From NCBI GenBank assembly GCA_025403435.1, contig CM046335.1, positions 9,964,340 through 10,028,339 on the forward strand: a stretch of 64,000 bases of DNA. The letters run 5' to 3'. The position numbers and the translations under genes were made by a program. The notes under the pieces were generated by a model, which did no database searches, was not told where the DNA came from, and was given only the letters and a program-made list of their open reading frames with translations. This DNA comes from Artocarpus heterophyllus. Its lineage: Eukaryota; Streptophyta; Magnoliopsida; Rosales; Moraceae. Below, piece after piece: positions 47,284 through 58,199 of the stretch. Positions within the stretch are counted from its first letter, which is position 1. Each line of letters opens with the position of its first letter.

Positions 47284-47383
47284 NNNNNNNNNNNNNNNNN
47301 NNNNNNNNNNNNNNNNNNNNNNNNNNNNNNNNNNNNNNNNNNNNNNNNNNNNNNNNNNNNNNNNNNNNNNNNNNNNNNNNNNN
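47284..47383. other. Assembly gap of 100 N
   Basis: Exactly 100 N, the usual placeholder for a gap of unknown size. A MED19-like intron lies to its left and a copia gag/zinc-knuckle region to its right. Confidence 0.99.
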
Positions 47384-47658
47384 CAAACTTGTTTTGGAAA
47401 ATACTCTGATGAAAATTTTTTAAAAAATTCCGCTGCGCACTTTGTTTCCAACACATCAACCATATTAGATTCATAACAAACCAATGAGATTGGATTACCT
47501 TTCTTCTCAAGCTAACTCTGAAATTTTGCGCAATCATTTTTCATGTGTCCCTTCTTTTTATAGAAGAAACACTTGGATTCCTTCTTAATGACAGCTTTGG
47601 GAGGTATTTTACTATTCCCTTTGTCATTGGCTTGATATTGGTCTTGATTCTGATTCTT

Positions 47659-48258
47659 TCATCTCGTGGTTATTAGTGCAGTTTCACCCATTTCCATTAC
47701 AAGTCGCCCCTCATCTTGAGTACGCATGGTCAGAAGTTCATTTATTGACCATTTGTCTTTGTGTGTATTGTAGGAAATCTTAAAGGGCCCATATTGTTTT
47801 GGAAAGGTGTTCAAAATATGGTGCACCAAGAAAGATTCGGACATATCCACCTCAAGGTTCTTTAGTTGAGCCGCTATGTCCCTCATTTCCATGATGTGCT
47901 CACACACACCTCTCACACTGGTGAGCCTTAAGGATGAGAACCTCATGATTAGGGTGCTAGCAAGTGCCTTATTTGAAGTTTCAAATTGCTCATCAATAGC
48001 CTTCAGTAATGCCCAGACTTTGTCGTACTGTTTGACAGAACCACGTATACCAGCAGAGATTTTAGTCTTTATGAACATAACGCTAAGGCGATTAGATCGC
48101 TCCCAACGTTCATAAAGAGCAATCTCATCCTGAGTGCTGGTTTCAGTAATTACGGGCTCATATTTCCTTATAGCATAATGAATGTTCATCCACCCCAAGT
48201 GAAGGAGAATGCTCTCCTTCCATACCTTATAGTTATCTTCTTTCAGCTCAGGGATATC
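47659..48258 (-). CDS. Copia-type gag (UBN2 family), partial and decayed
   Basis: Capsid-like polyprotein part of the retrotransposon. About 200 codons are open, with the family pattern: an N-terminal NYKVWKESILLHLGW, a central VWALLKAIDEQFE, and MRDIAAQLKNLEV followed by SFLVHHILNTFPKQY. No ATG precedes the conserved N-terminus (the first in-frame ATG falls inside it), so the start is lost or upstream in another frame. After the stop at 47659 the frame resumes as a knuckle, CFFYKKKGHMKNDC, where the second Cys is Tyr, followed by a further stop. Confidence 0.8.
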   Translation of the reverse strand, partial: DIPELKEDNYKVWKESILLHLGWMNIHYAIRKYEPVITETSTQDEIALYERWERSNRLSVMFIKTKISAGIRGSVKQYDKVWALLKAIDEQFETSNKALASTLIMRFSSLRLTSVRGVCEHIMEMRDIAAQLKNLEVDMSESFLVHHILNTFPKQYGPFKISYNTHKDKWSINELLTMRTQDEGRLVMEMGETALITTR

Positions 48259-49124
48259 ACATCAAACATAAGAGAAATTCACAGGTTGTATGACTGCATA
48301 ATTAAAATAAACATGCTTATGATCCAAAATATTGAGGCTAATAAACATAAATCATGCTTTACTACTGTAAATCATGCATAATATCATGGATCTATGACAT
48401 AAAACTTGCATGCGGCTAAAGTTCTAATTCAATTAGATCAATTTCATTGTATGACAAAACTATCAAATTATGTTCCCTTTTCTAATCCCTGTGGTTAAAT
48501 CAGAAAATATAATTTGATATTTTATCCCAATTAGTCATACCAATATAATAAAAATTCATGTGGGATAAAATTTATTATATTAAGTACAACAAATTACAAT
48601 AAATGTCATTTAACCAAATATGATCCTTAACCAATTAATATATAATTTTATATAATTAGAGTTGCTGTGGCTAAGCTCCAATTATTTAAAATTATATAGA
48701 TCACTTAGACATTTAATTTTGTTCACAAATTATTCATGAAAATTACATGTTCTATAGGCAATATAATAATTATGAACAAAATCTCAATTTGTGCTAAATA
48801 GGTTAATTAACTTAATAACATGCATAATGAAACTCAAAACTATGCATATAACAATAATTACCACAACAATTATTCAATATGTTTTTCAATAAAATATTCA
48901 TTAATATAGAACATTTTCTAAATGATATGCATAATTAATTTCATAATTTATGCATAAAAATGTATTTCTAAAATTATGTACATAACAACAACCATAAAAT
49001 TATGCACATAAAACAAATAATTGGCACATAATGTATAAATTGAATTTCCCATGAAATTATTGCAAAAATTATGTGCATATCCAAAAACCAAAAATTAAAT
49101 AAAAATATTTTTCTTTTTGATTTT

Positions 49125-49128
<4 letters not shown>

Positions 49129-49161
<33 letters not shown>
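49129..49161. repeat. TA dinucleotide run
   Basis: Uninterrupted alternating TA inside the leader of the copia element. Confidence 0.9.
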
Positions 49162-49164
<3 letters not shown>

Positions 49165-49704
49165 AATAAACGACATCGTTTTACTTAAGGGGGGTGTCCC
49201 AAAACGACGTCGTTCTGCCTTAAGGGGGGCCTCACGCGAGCCAAAAACGATGAGTCGTTTTGCTGCCCGAATGCAAAACGACCTATCGTATGAGTCGTCT
49301 TCTACCTTCAGCCGGGTCGTTCTGATCTGGTTGGGACCTGCGCGACCCAACGAAAAACCCGACGGTTTTTCCTCCCTCCGATGTCTATTTCAGCTGATCC
49401 AAATCTCAAAATGCTCAGAAATCAATAATGTGATGATTTATAAATTCACAACACATAATTAACCAAGAATACATATTAATCAAGATTTGATTTTAAAGGC
49501 CAAATTTTAGACCGTGCCAATCAGCAATGGTGGTCGAATTTCACGGTTTTTCATCACAGAACATTAAGAAACCATCAAACTCATTGTTTTTAAGCATCAA
49601 CAATGAAGAATACAAAGTAAAAATCAAAGCCTAAGTCACGACTACATTGTCGTGAAAAAACAGAATTTTTGTTCAAAGATTTGAATATTAAGGCAGAGGT
49701 TTAA

Positions 49705-49720
49705 TGGCTCTGATGCCAAA
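49705..49720 (-). other. Primer binding site of the copia element
   Basis: On the minus strand the base run after the LTR end reads TTTGGCATCAGAGCCA, one base from the TGGTATCAGAGC complementary to initiator tRNA-Met that primes most plant copia elements. Confidence 0.75.
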
Positions 49721-50101
49721 TGTTAGTTGTTCAGAAATTTATAACAACCATAAATCAAAGAAAACGGAAGCGTATTGGATCGAATTTTGTTACCTCCTGC
49801 CATTGATCTTTTCCTCTGTTTTTGCACGAATTTTGCACACTGAAGGTTTTGATTTTCTGAGAATTGTCAATTCACTTAGATGATGTGTTTTTTTTTCTGA
49901 ATTATATGCTCAGGAATCAAAACATGAGGCCTTTATATTAACCATGGCCATCACACGGTTAATCAACAGTTAAAAGCAGTTTTTTTTTTTTGTGTCTGAA
50001 AAACTGCTTCTAATAGCAGTTGATACAGTTATGTTCAAAATTTGAACATACCATATGGACCATAATTCGTTACAACATGGGACATTATCCAAGTTACAAC
50101 A
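49721..50101 (-). mobile_element. 5' LTR of the copia element
   Basis: On the minus strand it begins TGTTGTAACTTGG and ends GAACAACTAACA next to the primer binding site. A second 'tgttgtaacgaa' at 50077 could be the true edge, giving 357 bp instead of 381 bp. No target duplication can be checked because the other end of the element is missing. Confidence 0.65.
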
Positions 50102-50103
50102 AC

Positions 50104-50292
50104 AACAAGAAGAACCGTATTGTTCCAAGGCATATACAGCTTGTGGTGCGAAATGACGAGGAATTGAGCAAGCTTTTGGGTACTGTAACAATTGCTAATG
50201 GAGGCGTTTTGCCAAACATTCATCAGAACCTCTTGCCTAAGAAGGTTGGAAAGGGGAAAGGCGATATCGGTTCTGCTTCACAAGAGTTTTAG
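50104..50292 (+). pseudogene. C-terminal part of an H2A.X histone gene, cut by the LTR
   Basis: A 62-residue frame starts [10 protein letters not shown], continues through [11 protein letters not shown] and [10 protein letters not shown], and ends [10 protein letters not shown] with the SQEF motif that is phosphorylated on H2A.X at DNA breaks. A full H2A.X has about 140 residues; the first half, including the core fold helices, is absent. The sequence immediately before the Asn codon is the copia LTR edge, with no intron acceptor recognisable. Either the element inserted in the gene, with the N-terminal half beyond the gap, or this is a displaced fragment. Relative to other plant copies the common QLAV reads QLVV here. 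Confidence 0.8.
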
Positions 50293-50892
50293 GGGGTTTT
50301 CATTTTTTTTTTCTCCCACTTGGGGAATTAATGTTGGAGTGGAGAGTGATTACAGATTTGGGGTCTTTTATATCTATTTTATGGTTTGTGACCCCTTTAA
50401 TACACCATGTGAAACTCAAATTCTGGGGAATTCTTTTTATGATTTGAATACAAAAGCATAATAATTTTTCTTGATAATTCCTGTCCTTGTTCGCAATGCC
50501 ATGACACAATACAAATCATTTAACTGATCTTTGTTGCTCTGCATACTTGCATTTTTGGCATTGTGATGTGATTTTCATGATTTTCCAATTTTCCTCTTTG
50601 GCAAGAAAACTCGTAACAATTACAACTTGGGATTTTATTCTCCTTTTTTCCTTTTTTTTTTTTACTTACAGTGATGTGCTGAAACTTGAAAGTACAGGCC
50701 TTATTTCGATACAATTGAGGCCTGATATATAGGGTAATGGGTGACTGTGGGAGTCAAGATTTTGGTTTCTGTCGCATTGGTAATGGATCGAGTGTCTGCC
50801 TTTTTTACACCCGAGAACCGTTTCAATGCTTTATAAGAAATGCTTGGGTGTCTACTACTTTAGATTATTTGGGTAGGAAGAGTTTGTAACTC

Positions 50893-50965
50893 GGGGATGT
50901 AGCTCAAATGGTAGAGCGCTCGCTTTGCGTGCGAGAGGTACAGGGTTCGATCCCCTGCATCTCCA
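50893..50965 (+). tRNA. tRNA-Ala (anticodon UGC)
   Basis: A complete 73-nt cloverleaf. The acceptor stem GGGGATG pairs with CATCTCC with one G-U. The D arm includes TAGCTC. The anticodon stem CTCGC/GCGAG holds the loop TTTGCGT, so the anticodon is TGC. The T arm is CAGGG-TTCGATC-CCCTG. The discriminator is A. No intron. A T run follows directly (50966-50970), as needed for RNA polymerase III termination. It reads GCA codons. Confidence 0.95.
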
Positions 50966-51132
50966 TTTTTCATATTTACTACATTGGAAAAAAAAAAAAA
51001 AGGAGCGACATCACTTATCTTTTACCCGTCCGAATATCAGCCCCTCCAAAATGAGCCGAGGACACTGGCACCCATTCCCGCCAAATTTTGGAGCGTACGT
51101 TCTCCGTCTGGCATCAATCTTCTCTCTCAGAA

Positions 51133-54100
51133 ATGGCGGTTCGTCCGTTCAATCTCGCTCCTCAACTCTCCGTTTCAAGGCTCCGCTTTGGTTTGTCATC
51201 TATCACCCACTTTTTTTTTTTTTTAACCCATACTCAAATCTTGTCGAATACTCCTCCTCCTCAGGATCCAAGACTTTTGGCGAGCAGAACTTGCTATCCC
51301 AATCATTTCGCCTCCTCGACCAAGCTTTTGACGCCGGAATCAACTTCTTCGACTCCGCCGAAATGTATTCCATTTCCTCTCCATCTGACACAAGTCCTTG
51401 CTGAGATTCGATTTTCTAGGGTTTCTGTGATTGCATTTTTGCAGGTAGTTCCTCAGCGTGCCCAAACTCAGGGACGAAGCGAAGAATTTCTTGGCCGTTG
51501 GATTCTCCACCGGAACATCACCCCTGACCGCGTCGTCTTGGCCACCAAGGTTTCTCACTCTTCTTCTAAAATGTCTCTATAATGCGCTCTGTTTCGCTTT
51601 TGCTGATGAGTTTAGAAAAATTTGGTTTGATGTAGGTCGCGGGACCGTCGGGGCAGATGATTGGATTCGAGGTGGGCCAGGGTGTTTGGATGCCACTAAT
51701 ATCACAGACGCCATCGACAATAGGTTGGTTTTCTTTTGTTTTTGTTTCTGTTTTTTTTTTTTTTCCTTTTTACTTTTTTTCTTTCTCTATTTTGTATTGT
51801 GAAGTTGTCGTTTGTTTGCTATTTTTTGTATTCACATGTTGTCCCAGTATGCTGTGTGCAAATTTTTATGTGAGTTGTATTTGTTATTGTTTGCTTGAAC
51901 CTGAGATGAACAAACTTTTGTCCATATTTTATCCTTGAAAATTTTGTGTTTTGTCTGGTGGGTAATATTTTGATTTGATGCAGTTTGCTGCGGCTGCAGA
52001 TGAACCATATTGATCTTTATCAGATTCATTGGCCTGATTGGTTTGTATGTAGATTTGTCCCTGATTTGGGTGTAGGCAGTTGATTTACTGAGTTAAAGAG
52101 ACGTTATTGCTTTGATGCTTCTTGGGGCGTTAACGACGCTTCAATGGATTTATTGTTGCTATTTGTTTTTGTAGCTATGTCCCCATGTTTGGGGAGACGG
52201 ATTATGATCCGACCCGACAGTTTTATTGAATTAGTATAGAGGAACAACTGGATGCTCTTGGTAGAGCTGTTAGAGCTGGTACGGTAAGTCTGACGCCAGT
52301 GTGGCTTGTGCCTTTGTAATTACCATTTCATGTACATGGAATTTTCAAGTAAGAAGGAAAGTTGTGTTTGCAGATCAGATATGCTGGTGTCAGCAATGAA
52401 ACACCTCATGGCATTATGAAGTTTGTTCAGGCAGCCGAACGAGACCCTCAGCATCCAAAAATTATATCTGTGCAGGTTGCATAAAACACCAGTTTAAATC
52501 AGTGAGGCTTCATTGTTTTTGGTAATTTTGTTCCCCCTATCTGTCTATAGATTTTGAGGTGATGAAACCCCTTTTTTATTTGACAGAACTCATACAACTT
52601 GCTTTGCCGAACTATTGATTCTGGAATGGCTGAATGTTGTCATCATGAGAGGTATTTGATGAGTTAACCAGATTGTAATAGTTAGCCTTAGCTTTGAGAG
52701 AAGTGAAATATTCTTATTTCATTCTTATGATTCAGTGGCCCTGTACGAAACAACTAGCAAAGAAGATTTAGATTCTGAAAATAGATACTTTTACATTTGT
52801 GAAAAGTTTTGATGTTTTGCCTGAAGTTATAATTGGTAGTGTGACCAAGATAGAGAGCAAGTATTCTAATTTCAGTTTTCAATACACAACATAATAAAGG
52901 CAAATGGTGATATGTTTATTCACATTTTGAAAATTTGTTTACTACGACTTCCAATTAGAGATTTATCTTCTGTCTAAACTCTAAAGTGCTTCAACCTGCT
53001 TCTTAGCTATTCTATGTTGAGTTCTGATCTGATCACATCACTTTCTTGTAGAAGAATCATTGAATATTTCATCCTCTGCTTTATTTATGTTTATTGGATT
53101 GTTGGACATTTTCAGGATTGCCTTGCTTTCCTACAGGCCCCTCGCAGTGGGTTTACTTTCTGGGAAGTATTTTTTGCCTGATGGAGGTCCAGAAGATGCT
53201 CGTTTAAATATCTTTAGAGGTGTTTTATCAGATTGTTTGATCAGTCACCGTCAAAAAAAAAAAAAAAAAAAGATTTTGATCAGTCGTTGGATATACCGGC
53301 AATCTTTCTTTAGTCGAGTGGTGATGTCTTATGTATCCTGTTTTCTTATTTCTTTTCCAGGAAGATATTCAGAAGGGGAATCCAGATATAATCTATCCAA
53401 CAAAATTATAAAAGCAGCTGCTATGGTATGCAGATTCTTCTGAGTGTTGATTGTGGCTTAAGTTTTTGCAACTATGGTCTGAAGTTCAAAATTTTCTTTT
53501 ACAACGTAACTGTACATGTGTTAGTGCATCCTGTTGTGCTTCTTTTTGGGAATCTGTAGTTTTAGTCTTGCTGCCAAATGTTGGCAATTCCACATAGTCT
53601 GCAACTAAAAGATGTGGATTGCAAAGCGAATAATGCAAAAGCACATCGTGTTTGTTTTGCTGAAGAATCTATCAATTGGAACTTTGGTTTTACTTGTGCA
53701 AATTGGTTTGTCTTCAATTCATCTCAAATGCTGTTTTTTTCATGATTATTACTCTAATAGACTATTATGTTTGTTGTATGGTCTACAGGAATACCTTGAT
53801 ATTGCAAATAAATTTGGTCTTCATCCTGTATCTCTTGCAATAGGTTTAATCTCTCTCTTATACATGTGCATGTGTTTGGTGGAAATTGCTGAGTTTTCTA
53901 TACCTCAAGTCTCAACAAATCTTTCTGCAATAGAGTTGAGAGAATTTCTCTCACTTTTGATCATTTGCTTCTTATGATCTCTTTTGTTGTTCACTATGCT
54001 ATATTTCTGATCTGTGTTTCATTTGGGACGTGGCAGCTTTTGTCTTGAGACGCCCTCTTGTTGCAAGTGTTATTTTCGGGGCTACGAAGTCGTGGCAGCT

Positions 54101-54197
54101 TCAGCAGGTTCTAGATGCGCGTAAGGTTAACCTAACGATCGAAATAATTGAGGAAATTAACAATGTTCACGCAAAATATCCTAATACATGCCCCTAA
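51133..54197 (+). pseudogene. Aldo-keto reductase (Tas-like) gene, disabled
   Basis: NAD(P)H-dependent reductase family. Exon-like blocks with good splice borders: 51133-51190, 51265-51364, 51445-51549, 51636-51723, 51984-52040, 52175-52283, 52374-52475, 52587-52651, 53116-53219, 53361-53425, 53789-53843 and 54037-54197. They encode TFGEQN, FFDSAEM, VVLATKVAG, YQIHWPD, YAGVSNETP, LSGKYF and FGATKSWQLQ. Defects: the N-terminal beta-strand segment before TFGEQN is missing; bases are lost at the exon 3 start, so the catalytic Tyr codon after EM becomes TAG; one base is missing at 51660/51661; and TGA replaces a Ser codon at 52227-52229. From 52374 on the frame is clean to the stop. The first ATG and the plastid-like leader are kept. 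Sequence error cannot be excluded, but several kinds of lesion suggest a true pseudogene. Confidence 0.82.
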
Positions 54198-54864
54198 TCA
54201 ACATTCATACTGCTGTCTTTTAATTATGAAAATCAAATGGCACGTAACAAACTTAGAATTATGTATGCTGGGATTGGATATTTCCATTTTTATCTTCTTT
54301 TTTTTTGGGATAAAAGGGTAAATAACATGTTGATGAAGGTTAATTTAACAACTAAAAATGCTAGCAGTTTCAAAACTTTGTTTTTTTTAAAAAATCAATT
54401 TTATAAAAAAATTTCAAATTATATACCACTGTGATTAAAAAAGTTTGACAATTGATATGTATTGTTCCTGGCATTGTTTTGATTACTATTATTTGTTTGT
54501 GTCGCGTGTGCATTCTAAAATTAAAGTAAATACTATTCTTACAAAATTAATTGCAAATAAATAGTAGGTTTTGAAAATATTTATAGTAAACAGTAAATTT
54601 ATTAGGTAAATTTAAGTAAAAATCTATTAATTACAAGTAAAAAAAATAAAAATCTAAAAAAAAAAAGAGAAGCATTTTGAGCAGTTGTTTGCCAATTACC
54701 CTTGCGCTCCTAAAATCCACCCTTCGGCCCCACTGGATCCACGCATCTGTTATAAAAGTGGCTGAGATTGGGGCTATCGATGCATTATTTTTGTAGATAT
54801 GGACACGGACTGCGCTTTTGAAGCCTCTGAGTGCGGATGTATTGATAACACCTTTTATACTGGA

Positions 54865-54886
54865 CTCTCTCTCTCTCTCTCTCTCT
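54865..54886. repeat. CT dinucleotide run
   Basis: Eleven uninterrupted CT units in intergenic DNA. Confidence 0.9.
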
Positions 54887-55587
54887 TATTTTTCTCCCTC
54901 TCTAAAGTAGATTAGATTCACAATTTCAATTCAAGTTCTATTGTCCAACTAATTATATTATTATATAATATAATGTGATAATTTCTGATTTTTTTTTTTG
55001 CTTTTAGCGTCATCATTTATGAGCTCCAACTCATCGTTTAATTAGTTGTTCAAGCATGAAAATACTAGTTAAAAAAGTATTTTAGAATTTTTAAATAATA
55101 TGATTGATTAAACAAGGTCATTAAAATTAAAGAAAGAATCTGAGTTGATTGGATTCTCCATTGGGAATAAATCACGAGCATTTAGGTGCCAGTCCTAAAT
55201 GACTGAGGCCACTTGGTTTTATAAATAGCACTAGCGTCGTTGTTTAGGAGTTATTTAATGCAGAATGTTGAACAAAATCTAGACAAGTAATCTATGGGAA
55301 CATGGCCTTTACTTCGACAGCTTGTAAAGATAACCTAAAGCATGGATGGAGACTGTGGACCTACACTTCCTTCTCTCTCTAGTTTTCTCTCTTTTTTTTT
55401 TTAAAATCTTTTTGTTTCTGGTCATGAACTCAATCATGACTCAGCATTGGCGCTGGTTGGATGTACATCTAAATATAAAATTCAGCCACCTACGATTATT
55501 GGATACCACTTAACATATGATATCACTATTAAACATAATGTTACTTTTTTTTTTTTTGTGTTAATCTGATAATATAGAATTGGTTAG

Positions 55588-55746
55588 GTGTTTGGCAGTT
55601 GTGGTCTAGATTATTTTTTCATTTATAAACAACGTAAATTTTTGCATGTTTTAGTAACAATAAAAAAATTGATATAATATAAGCTCTTATATGCTACAGT
55701 AAAATTAGTTTTAACTAACGGTTTTAACTACTTATCAAACATCCTA
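55588..55746. repeat. MITE of the 'tgctacagtaa' family
   Basis: From 'taggtgtttggcagttgtgg' to 'acttatcaaacatcct', with 'tgcatgttttagtaacaat' and 'tatgctacagtaaaa' inside, matching 38074-38249 in order. A partial second copy follows at about 55775-55845. Confidence 0.5.
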
Positions 55747-58092
55747 TTAGTCTTTAACTTTATGTCAGTAACAATAAAAAATTGTTACAATGTGAACTTT
55801 TATGTTGTTGTAAAAACAATTTTATTCACCTATCAAACACCCTATGGGTTTCTAAGTTTATGTCTATTCATTCCAAAATTTGATTATAACTGTCAGGTTC
55901 ACGTCAGAAAAATGATGGGGTAATGTTTTACATGCGTTAAGCACGTGCGGTGGTCTTCAATTCCAAGTTATTTCTTTGCCGTAGCTGTCAGCTATATTAG
56001 CCCCATCTCAATTAGTCTTTTTTCCTTGTTGAAATCTTATCTCAATTAGTCAAGACATCCATTTAAAGAATCGAGTATGAATCTGAACAATCCAAGTCGA
56101 CAACCAATATCACTGCACAAAAGCCGTAAATGATGAGGTAATAAAACTGCTCCTTTTTTTTTGTATAGTTTTATATATGTTAGTTTCACCACAATGAATA
56201 GAGTATACAAGTGATGCAATTTGTGAGAAATTTATATACCATGATGGAGATTGAAGATAAATTTTTCTCCTATAATTATAGAAATGCGTCATTTTTATTT
56301 TTATAACCTTTTTTGCTTTATATAAAAAGTCAAAACTAGGTGGTAATTCATTAAAAAAATGTCACGGTTTGGAAATTTAGTGAATGTGTCGTAGATTCAA
56401 GTTCTAGAGAATAGTGAGATATTATTTGGTTCATGATTTCACACCATTTCATATAATTTAATTGTAGGAGTATAATCCAAAAAGGTGCTTGGAAGCCAAA
56501 GAAGCGGATCTAATTTATGATGAAAAATTGATTTAAACACAATGAAATTTATTTTCAATCCATATTTTTTTATCATTTTTCATTTTCATTTTCATTTTTC
56601 CTATTTCAACACCTATCCCATTATAAATCCTTGTTCAAATTTACATTTTTATCTACGTATTCAAATGCTTGTGTTTTGGATTACAATTTACAACGTACTT
56701 TTTAGATTTTATAGTTCAAGCAATCACAATTTGAGTGTGCATCTAAACACACTAAAATATTTAAAAAAAAATACAAGGAAAATGTTGATGAGGGAAAGGT
56801 CTTTCAAGAAGAAAAAAAGGGCGGAGGACATGAACTTTTACGCTCTCTTTTCGGAGCCAAAAAAAAAAAGAAAAAGACATGAACTTTTACAGGATCAAGT
56901 AGGCCGCAGGCTGTGCGCTAGCATTTCTAGAAGAAGACCGTTTTGCTCTTTCCTTGTTGGACAACATCATGGAAGTTAGCCCCTTTTCTGGCAGGAACAA
57001 GCAAAAAGGCACACCTGCAACTATTCTCACAAAGATATTCATCACCCAAAAAAAAAAAAAAAAGATAGAAAAATTCTCACAGAGATTCATTCAATAGAAA
57101 AAAAAAAATCTAAAAAGGCAGGGGAGAAAATCTAGGAATAGCACATTTGATATTTTCATGTTCATATAAAGCTCCTTTTTAAAGTTAGTCTAAATGAACT
57201 CCCATCCACTATCATTGCTTTTATAAAAAAAAATTCCATGTATTTTCCCCAACATACTCTTATCTCTAATTACCCTTTTTTTATAAAATTATATTAAAAA
57301 TTATTATTTTTTTCCAATAAATCAAGCAGATGTAATATTGAATATTCATTTGGAGACCGGTAAGCATTAGGCTTTGACATTTACAGTCTCTTTTACATTT
57401 ACTGTGTCAAAAACGCTTTTGCTTTCGGGGAAAGTGGGGCCCATTTTATCATCATCATTTTTCTTTTCCACCTTGTCCTTTTTTTTTTTGTAAAGAGTTA
57501 AATGAAACAACACATCCAATTATATTTATTCAATTAAAATATAATTATAATTTGTAAAATTCTATAAATATCTTAATATAATACTATTAAATTATTATTA
57601 TAGAACATATAATATAATATATAAAATTATTAAAATAATTATGATATTATTAAAAGTTTTTTAAAAATATTTTAAATATTATATTAAATTTTAATTTTAT
57701 AATAATAATTTCGTTACATATTATAATTTTTTTAATTCATTTATTTAAAAAATAAGATTCGCTGAGATTGAGCTTTTCCTCCGCTGTTACACAGATGACA
57801 TACAACTAAGAAGTTGTGCTGCCTAAAAAAATAATTAAATAAATAAAAAATAAAAACAAACTTCTCCCGAAAACAGTCCGTACTCCATCCCCAAAAATGA
57901 TCTAAGGTCGTCTCTGAAAAAATCCTCCCAAAATTTGTTAATTAAAAAAATAGAAAAAGAAAAAAAAAAGACAGATGCAGTTCTCCGCCAGATCAGAGGG
58001 TCCGGAGCCTAAGCCCGGGCCCCTCCGCCTCCGGCGTCGTCTCCGATCTTAGGGTTCCGACAGTTTCTGTCCCTCCTATCCGTTACGCTCTC

Positions 58093-58101
58093 TATATATA
58101 G
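58093..58101 (+). promoter_or_regulatory. Candidate TATA box of the kelch-phosphatase gene
   Basis: TATATATAG follows a CT-rich run 107 bp before the start codon, a plausible core promoter. If transcription instead starts upstream in the GC-rich stretch from 57975, it would lie within the leader. Confidence 0.35.
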
Positions 58102-58161
58102 CAATCTGAATCGCGTAATTTGACCGGAATTTCATCTGAATCGGAGAAAGTCGAGGAGTTC

Positions 58162-58170
58162 ATGATCTGA
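58162..58170 (+). other. Two-codon upstream ORF (ATG ATC TGA)
   Basis: A minimal uORF lies 29 bases before the main start codon in the leader of the kelch-phosphatase gene. Such uORFs can lower main-frame translation; no effect is shown here. Confidence 0.45.
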
Positions 58171-58199
58171 CGACCGTCTGATCCTTTTTGGTTCAGATT

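Larger units (their letters stand above)
47384..50101 (-). mobile_element. 5' half of a decayed copia LTR retrotransposon
   Basis: Reading on the minus strand: LTR (50101-49721), primer binding site (49720-49705), a 1.4-kb untranslated leader, a gag frame (48258-47659) and a zinc-knuckle region, then the scaffold gap. Protease, integrase, reverse transcriptase and the 3' LTR are not present in the window. Stops and a lost Cys in the knuckle show it is not autonomous. Confidence 0.8.
54198..58092. other. Intergenic AT-rich DNA
   Basis: No gene supported. It contains a CT run at 54865-54886, a MITE at 55588-55746, AT-rich low-complexity sequence at 57500-57760 and a GC-richer stretch from about 57975 that is likely the upstream region or leader of the kelch-phosphatase gene. 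The ORF at 56542-56979 runs through poly-A and T-rich sequence and is not called. Confidence 0.55.

Noticed and set aside
50925..51404. 159-codon plus-strand ORF
   Set aside because: It starts inside the tRNA-Ala gene, runs through poly-A and poly-T, and shadows the aldo-keto reductase pseudogene exons.
56542..56979. 145-codon ORF
   Set aside because: Built from T-rich and poly-A tracts, with no domain and no splice context.
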